Assembly: GCA_947034885.2 (NCBI GenBank)
Contig: OX344757.2
Location: forward strand, 24,732,001 to 24,796,000
Source: Thuidium tamariscinum
Taxonomy: Eukaryota; Streptophyta; Bryopsida; Hypnales; Thuidiaceae
DNA length: 64,000 nucleotides
Direction: 5' to 3'
Within the stretch, counting starts at the first letter, position 1. Every line of letters begins with the position of its first letter. Below, one piece after another: positions 57,344-64,000 of this stretch. The notes under the pieces were generated by a model. That model saw nothing but the letters and a program-made list of their open reading frames with translations. It was not told where the DNA came from and made no database searches. The position numbers and the translations under genes are program-made.

Positions 57344-58810
57344 CAAATCTAATTATCCTTCCTTCATTGGCATCTATAAATTGTTCAAAATAATGTTACA
57401 AAAGATATATTTGATAAAGAATGATGTCATGTTACGTTCAAGGCATCAAATTCAATATCAATGGTTCCAACTTTAAATACATTTTATATATGTGTGCAAC
57501 TACCAAAAGACTTGCTTTCATGAATACAAAGTAAATAATCTATTATAGTAGGTACACTTAAAAGCACAATTGACCTTAAATTGCCATCTAGAGAGTGTGA
57601 ACATTTCCAAAGTTATATATATACTACAAAGACTATAGATGGTGTTGTCAAAAACAAACTTTGACCCTTAATAACTTTTACAAATTGTATCCACATGCTC
57701 CGTTTCTTAATACATTGGAATGTGCTTTTATTTGCCAACAAGCTAGACTATGTGAAAACTGAAATAGTCTAATATAATAGTAACTAGGTACAATACCAAT
57801 TTGTAGTAATTTTAGATGTACACACCTTACATTAGGAAAAAAGGGATGTGGATGGATGTCTCATCCACCTTATGTGCATAATTGTGATGCCAAAGTGGCT
57901 AAAAAACTTTAAATATTCTATAAAAAAGACCAAAATTGGAATACTAGCATAATCTACTCTTAGAGAGCTAACTAGATCCATTTGGCCTTCCAAGTGTACT
58001 TCATTTTAGTACCTTGAAATTTGGTACCTTCAAAAAACCAATGCCATGAAGATCCCAATTCATCAAACCAAATTTACACTTCCTTAGATAACTATAAGAA
58101 ACTATAAAAAGAAAAGAAAAGAAAAACTTCAAAAACTAGTCCTCTTCTTTTTACAAAACTTGACATTGAAAAAAACCAAATTCTATAGCACTATATCAAA
58201 AAGTTTGTAGTCTATGTGGTAATAATTTATTAAAAAATAAATAAATAAATAGAACAACAATTAGGTACCACAAATGGAGGGATTTAGGGGTGTTTTGCAT
58301 CTTTTCCCCCAACTACAAATGCTTCTCATCATCTCATGTAAGAAGAATTTAAAACCTTTTTTTTCTCCTCACAACAACCTTCAACTATACATGCATAATG
58401 AAGCAAATTGAAAAAAAAAATTAATTTCAATGTTTGGTTGGAGGTAACAAAATCTTTTTGCAAAAACCATGCACGCACCCAAGGGAAAGGTAGATTAAAC
58501 TAGCTTCAAGACCCTATTCTGATCCAACTAAGATCTTGCAGGTAGTTCAAGCTACCCCACTTTAATCACCTTTATGAATGAGTAGAATTTTATTCTTTTT
58601 ATCAAATATAAAGAAGATATTGAGAGATAGTCATTTTAGTTGGGTCAACTTCAAATGCTACTCATGCCACATAAAGTTGTGGCCCTATATTTTCTCTTCA
58701 TACCAATGTTCAATTTCAAATTATTTATTGTGCAAGTTGTGAATTATTTTCAATTGACTTATAATCAAAGGTGTATATTTAATCTTCAAACGTACATAAA
58801 ATAAAAGTAG
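57344..58810. other. AT-rich sequence; no gene seen
   Basis: There are no long frames, element ends or repeats that I can support; further small exons cannot be excluded. Confidence 0.4.
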
Positions 58811-58814
58811 CAAT

Positions 58815-59270
58815 AAGTACTTTTTGAGGCTCAATTGGATCTGAAGGACCTTGGGGTGTTCCTTGGTATTACTCCCCATGTAGGTACCATGTAGTATACT
58901 AGAACGTGTTTTTTGGTCATGGTTTCAAATTTCTTGGACAAATTTCTTTCAACTTGTCAAGGGTACCTAGAGTAGGGGTAGTTCCAAGTACCTTTTGAGG
59001 CTCAGTTGGATACAAATGACCTAGGGGTGTTCCTTGGTGTTACTCCCCCATTTAAGTACCATGTAGTGTAGCAGAACATGTTTTGTGGTCATGGTTTCAA
59101 ATTTCTTGAAAAAATTTCTTTCAACTTGTCAAGGGTACCTAAAGTAGGGGTATCTCCAAGTACCTTTTGAGGCCTAGTCGGATCCGAATGACCTTGGGGT
59201 GTTCCTTGATGTCACTTCCCATTTAGGTACCCTGTAGTGTACCAAAACATGTTTTGTGGTCATGGTTTCA
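58815..59270. repeat. Tandem repeat, about 171-bp unit, 2.7 copies
   Basis: Units begin near 58817, 58990 and 59158 with AAGTACCTTTTGAGGC and share ACCTTGGGGTGTTCCTTGGT, TTAGGTACCATGTAGTGTA and AAGGGTACCTAGAGTAGGGG. No coding role is seen. Confidence 0.8.
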
Positions 59271-59275
59271 ATTCC

Positions 59276-59480
59276 TATAGGGGACGGCGGAGCTTTGATT
59301 ATTAGTATTTAAAGAGTTGTGTGTCCCCCTCTTCTCCCTCTTCTCTTGGTCCCGGGGTTAAGCTAGTCCCATAGGGGACGGCGGAACTTTGCTTATTAGT
59401 ATTCAAAGAGTTGTATGTCCCCCCTCTCCACCCTCTTTCCTTGTTCACGGGATTAAATCAACCCCATGAGGGACGGCGGA
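59276..59480. repeat. Tandem repeat of about 95-110 bp with GGGGACGGCGGA
   Basis: Two units and part of a third start with CATAGGGGACGGCGGAGCTT and contain ATTAGTATTTAAAGAGTTGT followed by a C-rich stretch. The third (about 59463) is partial. Confidence 0.7.
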
Positions 59481-60360
59481 GCTATGGCCCCCCAACGTCC
59501 TTAGAAACTCGAAGTCTTAGCCACGTGTCAAAACTCCTCACCCTCACGACGAAGCTTTGAACCCCCAAGTCTTAGCGGGGTGTTAAATAACCTTCCCCTT
59601 GAGTTAGTATCAATGTTTAGTGTCCAACACGGTTGGCACTAAGTCAACGTTTAGCATCCAACAACTAGCATTGGTAAGCCTTTGAGGGGAGAGCAACCAT
59701 TGGATTAACCCCTTGAGCAACCATAACTTGTTTTTCTTAAGAAACTCTTAGTTCTACTTGAGCAACAAAAAAACAAATATTGCTTTCGGACTCCAGCCTA
59801 GCGTTGGAGCCCCAGCCAGCCAACCGGGCCAGCGGCCGGGTTCGCAACTGGGCCAGCAGTCGGGTCCGCAACCAGCTCAGGGGAACGGGGGTCCTTGGGG
59901 TCCAGAGGCCTTAGGGTTTGAGGGTCCTCGGGTTAGAAAATAGTCTAGGAACTAGTTGGGTTAGAAAATAGTCTAAGAATTAGTTGGATTAGAAAATAGC
60001 TTGGAGATAGTGGAGTTAGAAAATAATCTAGGAAATAGTGGGGTTAGAAAATAGTTGAGGAGAAAATCTATTTGTAAAACCACCCGGAAGGGGATAATTA
60101 AAAGAAGCGGGACCAAGGGCCAAATTGAAGCCGAAGGATGGCTATGGTGGACATGGCGTGGGGCGCAACGGAGCCGGAGGAGGCCGCCACGTACACACTA
60201 GAGGTGGGCTTCTAAACCTTAACTCAAATCCGTCTCTCCTTGATGCAAATGTTAGAACAAGCAAGCGGTTAAAAGTGAAGGCTACAAACTAATTACGATT
60301 AGGAACCCGTTATTAACGAGTATGAAATGAAACAAAGGAGCAATCATGAGTTAAAAGGGA
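59481..60360. other. GC-mixed stretch, probably the body of E2
   Basis: A Ser/Gln/Pro-type low-complexity segment (59800-59880, GGCCAGC/CCGGGT words) resembles one inside E1 (39960-40060), and TTAGAAAATAGT words repeat at 59930-60060. No gene is recognised. Confidence 0.4.
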
Positions 60361-60377
60361 CAAGTAAAAAGGACCGA

Positions 60378-60490
60378 ATACACAGAGTAGAATACTCCAA
60401 TCCAAATACATAGAGTAGAATACTCCAATCCAAATACGTAGAGTAGAATAATCCAATCCACATACGTAGAGTAGATTAGTCCAACCAAAA
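60378..60490. repeat. Minisatellite, 28-bp unit, about 4 copies
   Basis: The unit is AGAGTAGAATACTCCAATCC plus AAATACAT with small changes in each copy. Confidence 0.85.
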
Positions 60491-60699
60491 ATACGAGGAA
60501 GTGCATACCATACATAGAATAGACTAAAGAAATATGATACGTAGGAATAAGAGTAACCCCGTACGACACGTAGAGGTAGACTAGACCCACATAGGATGTA
60601 GATTAGATTAATCAAACCCACAATGCATGAAGTAGTGTAGGAAAATACCACAAGTAGCGATAGAAAACCATAATCACTTGGGCAAGAAGGAAACCACGC

Positions 60700-60866
60700 C
60701 CCAAATAGAAACAAAACATACATCAAAATAGGTGGGTTAGTATAGAAGATCCATTGCTTGAAAGGCACAATGGATTGACGCTTAGACATCCATAGGTAGT
60801 AGAATCATTAGGACTAGAGCCTGGTTGTGATCACTTGATTCCAAGGGTGGGAATAAAGCACCCACA
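60700..60866. mobile_element. 3' end of element E2
   Basis: The sequence GAAGATCCATTGCTTG... to TTCCAAGGGTGGGAATAAAGC and the final CCCACA at 60866 match the last 150 bp of E1 (ending 42168). It is inserted in element C2. Its 5' end was not found, so the extent to the left is uncertain. Confidence 0.65.
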
Positions 60867-62591
60867 GTAGGATGGTCTAGATCCTTTCCGACTTCGCCGA
60901 GTAGGTGGAGACGACCTTGGTAGAAGCCCGGAAGGCTGCGGACCAAATGGAGGACTGCAACTGGAGATTGACGAAAATTCTGATCCGGCTTTCCGATCTC
61001 TCTTTTCTGGATTTCTCCGATGGATCGACTGCGAAGGGAGGGAAGGATAAGACGCCCCAGTCGAAGAAATCCGAGTGGGCACTTGTCGGACCTCCGGGGA
61101 AGACAATTGACTTGGACTCACCTGCGAGCCCGAGTGCTGAAGTTCCGGACCCGAACCTTGTGGAGGGAAAACGGAACTGGAACCTCAGTGATGTATTTCA
61201 ACAGTTAGATCCTAGGGTAGAGAGCCCTACGATAGGCTCTAGAGTAGCAAAAGTAGATGATTAGTTGTTAGTCTCTTTGTGTTTTTATTTTTGAACTTAG
61301 GATTGGGACTAGGAAGTAATCCGGTCCGGATTTAGGAACTTGGATCGGGATGGAATCTAGTCCGGTTCGGGGGTAGCTTAGAACGGATTCGTTCCGGTTT
61401 GTGGATCTGAAACCGGGAAGGGATCCGGTTGGGAGTAGGTAGGAACGGATTTGCCGAGCGTTGATCACGGCGAACTTGTATGGGCACTTTTTTCTTTTTA
61501 CTGAATATTTAAGTCAGTCCCCTCGCGGTGGACTGGGAGTCTTTCTCTTGCATTTCTTTGTGTATTTTATTTGCTCTTGCTTTGCGCGTGTTTCTCCCAA
61601 GTTTGATAGGGTGGCGTGACATGGAGTTAGGAAAGCGTGAGTGGCTTTGCAGGTGGCATTCTCCCTTTGGTGTTTATTTTTCCGTATCTAAGTGTATGAG
61701 AACGGGTAGGAAAGAGTTGGGAGTATACTTTCAATTCCTCAACGTTTCTAGAACTTAAGATTCCGGGTGAGAAAGCCGTTGTTAGGCTAGACGATAGGGA
61801 GGGATTCCTTAGTCGTGCTAGAACTCCTGGGTAGAAAGTCCAGTTGAGTGTCCAATCTCCTGTGAGGTCTCACCGTCCTAGTGGCAAACGGAAGAGTTCT
61901 AGTTGACGTTGGAATAGACAGGTACACTTGTAACCACCTGATTTCACATGAACGGAAAGTAGTTCCAAAGTCGTTGTAGTATGAGAAGATCGTATGGGGG
62001 GTCTTTGTGTGACCTGCAGTCCGGATTTCTATCCGTACTGCTGTGAGAGATCAAACCGGATCTGGGGTAACTTTGGGGTTAGAGGATAGGAAAGTGGGTC
62101 TTCAGCCACTATAAGTCACGGAAGGAGCGGTAGGCCTACCGCTCACAAAATCAAGTGGCGACCTCTCTGATGGTAAAACAGAGGCAAAGCTAGACCGGAT
62201 CACGGAAAGGATACGTGTGGACCATCCGGAATGGATTGGTCCCGAGAGAAAATTAGGAGCGGAATCCGTTAGAATACGGATTTGTTATAGTTTGGCGGAG
62301 CGGATTAGTTCCTGGAAATCGGAATAGTGAGAGACCAAATTTGTTCCAGACCGGATTGTCAGAATACCGGTTTGCACGAGAAAGCGGGTTAACGTCTTTG
62401 GGTTGTTTGGGTGTTTCCGGTTCTAGATCTAGAACCGGATTAGAGAGTTTTTGGACTGACTCATCTTAATCGCTTAATAAGGCCAGATACTTCACAGAAT
62501 CTCATGGGTTCGATCTTTAGAGTCACTTAGTTATACTCTTGAGTGGTTTTTGTGAGTATAATGGGAAATTTACTTACCTTGTATTGCGACA
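60867..62591 (+). mobile_element. Element C2, 3' part
   Basis: The sequence is collinear with C1 from about 28485 to its end; the terminus TTGTATTGCGACA at 62591 corresponds to C1's end at 30141. The 5' two-thirds are missing left of the E2 junction at 60866. Confidence 0.88.
60905..61263 (+). pseudogene. Element C2 protein, C-terminal fragment
   Basis: The fragment matches the end of the C1 protein: the segments ADQMEDCNWRL, DKTPQSKKSEWA and ESPTIGSRVA align with C1's AERMEDCSRRL, DRTPQSKKSGRA and ESPTIGSRVA. A TAG just before 60905 replaces Lys of C1. The stop is at 61261-61263. Confidence 0.75.
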
Positions 62592-64000
62592 CTATATAAG
62601 TTGAAAGATTATAATTTTTGAAATGAGATTTATGTCATTATGTGTTTATGTATTTATGTATTTATGTATCGTGAAACATGGACAATAGACTTTGAACCTT
62701 TTTAGAGTAAATTTTTTGCTCTTGGTGAATTTGTACATCTCTACTATTGAGTGTTAAATCTTGTTAGATATGCTTATGGAAATTTTTGAAAGCAAATATG
62801 GAGTTTAGCCTATTCTAAGTCTTGCTACAATGCAAAGAGGTTAAGTGAATTAGCAATACAAAGTCATTTTTTGATGATTTCTTAACCCTTCATGAATTGA
62901 AGCACCTAAAAGCATCTTTGCTTTTCAAGTGCTACAAGTCTAAATGTCACTAAGGTATGAAAATCCCAATTGTACAATCTTGTAATATGCATGTTGTAGA
63001 TGACATGAAACAAATTTGAAGTCATTTGGCTACATAGATTGCAAGATTATAATACTTTACTATTGAAAAAGATACTCCAATTTTCCTAGAAGTACATTTG
63101 GAGGTGAAATTTAATTTCTAAACCTAATAAAATGGAAAAAGTCTAAATTTTAATGTGATTAAAAGCCTACATTCAAAAATGTTGGTAGAATGATGAAAGA
63201 ATATATCATTTGAATGACACATTGAGTTTGTAAAATTATTTTGAAATGTCAAAAAATAGTATGAAAAGTTGCAAAAAACACATCTATGGTTGAACTACCT
63301 CTACTATAATGTTTCTTATTTACTCATAACTATTTGGATAGATGTAAAATTTTAACCATGAAAACTAAACTAGTATGTGAAATTTTTTCAAATCTTTTTA
63401 TTTGAAAAACAAATATTGTATAAAAAAAAAAATAAGATGCCAAAATTCACCGCAATCCAAAATGTCTTGATTTTGAACTTTGAATTGCTTTCAAACATTC
63501 AAAAGAACTTGGATTGTTATGAAATTCTTACAACAATAACTAGAATCTAAAGAAAATATAATCCAACAAATTTTACTGAAAATAAACTTTGAATGAAAAA
63601 GATGCAAGCCCCCAAAGTTGTAGCCAAAAGAATGCAATTTGGTGAATTTAAATTGAACTTATGAACAGTGAATGGCTTTTATAAAATGATTGCATCTTGT
63701 ACTCATCTGAAAATTTTACCACACACTAGACTACTATCTATGGTGTTTACAAACCGTTTCTTCCCCCCCTCCTTGCAAAGTACGAAAAGATTTTGGTGGT
63801 CGTTGATGGTTACCATCCACGGTGCATTGGAGCCCTCTTACCGATGAAAATATACTAATCAAAGGTTTTACAAATATATGATTTAATGTTCAAAGGATGC
63901 ACAGTCTTTCCTTAAGATTACTTGACTATTCAAATCTTTTTTAACATCTTCTTCCCTATTAGTACATGATCATTGCTCTTGCTTCAATTATTGTTGTTCT
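62592..64000. other. AT-rich sequence to the window end; no gene seen
   Basis: There is no element end, repeat array or frame that I can support. Confidence 0.5.

Noticed and set aside
60313..60789. 158-codon minus-strand Tyr/Leu-rich frame resembling a membrane protein
   Set aside because: Much of it is the 28-bp minisatellite and flanking E2 body; hydrophobicity follows from repeated words.
2376..62591. Ordinary LTR retrotransposons with gag-pol
   Set aside because: No reverse transcriptase, integrase, protease or zinc-knuckle motif was seen, and no element has matching direct repeats at its two ends.
1..64000. CRISPR arrays, tRNA or rRNA genes
   Set aside because: No spaced direct repeats of the right form, no cloverleaf-like segment and no rRNA core sequence were recognised.

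Overview
Nuclear DNA of a green-lineage eukaryote, probably a land plant or charophycean alga. The evidence is a short run of TTTAGGG-type repeat, CACTA elements with CACTACAAGAAA-like ends, spliceosomal introns of 52-67 nt, TATA-box promoters and heavy nested transposition. The species cannot be fixed from sequence alone. There is no bacterial-style operon, rRNA, tRNA or CRISPR array. Almost everything supportable is mobile DNA; element names A, B, C and E below are mine.

The main object is a giant hAT-type DNA transposon at 4195-24662 (20.5 kb). It is bounded by CAGGGTTG inverted ends and a perfect 8-bp target duplication (ATGGAGAC), and it interrupts the reading frame of an older element, A1. 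It carries three genes: a RING-H2/coiled-coil protein (6510-8873, minus), a protein-kinase-like protein (13855-15516, plus, one in-frame TAG) and a BED/DUF659/hATC transposase with a long acidic tail (17037-24176, minus). Clusters of a GACGGCC-type motif lie at both transposon ends and directly upstream of the TATA box of each gene. A 662-bp derivative with matching ends sits at 31997-32658 with its own perfect 8-bp target duplication. The transposase gene is split by element B1 (19079-22916), whose ends carry splice-site-like sequences that would restore the frame.

The second theme is a group of 3.6-3.95 kb units (A, B, C, E) with TG...CA ends and 5-bp target duplications. They have no long terminal repeat pair and no pol or transposase gene. 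A, B and C each encode a related protein (roughly 550-700 aa) of a family I cannot name securely: a conserved N-terminal domain, a coiled coil and a charged tail. B1 keeps an intact frame; other copies are decayed. The nesting can be read: A1 (2376-35007) holds the giant hAT and A2 (25877-34096); A2 holds C1 (26523-30141) and the hAT derivative; B2 (35008-42289) holds E1 (36823-42168), which holds a CACTA element (38204-39599); B3 (42290-46090) abuts B2. With insertions removed, A1 and A2 come to 3931 and 3926 bp.

From 46 kb to the end there are a 99-bp hairpin CACTA-like MITE, a tandem array of about 295-bp units split by a 2.86-kb CACTA element, element A4 (51729-54878) cut by the left end of a second hAT-like element (54879), exon-like fragments of an unidentified gene (55.2-57.3 kb), tandem repeats (58.8-59.5 kb), the 3' ends of E2 and C2, and AT-rich DNA in which I see no gene.
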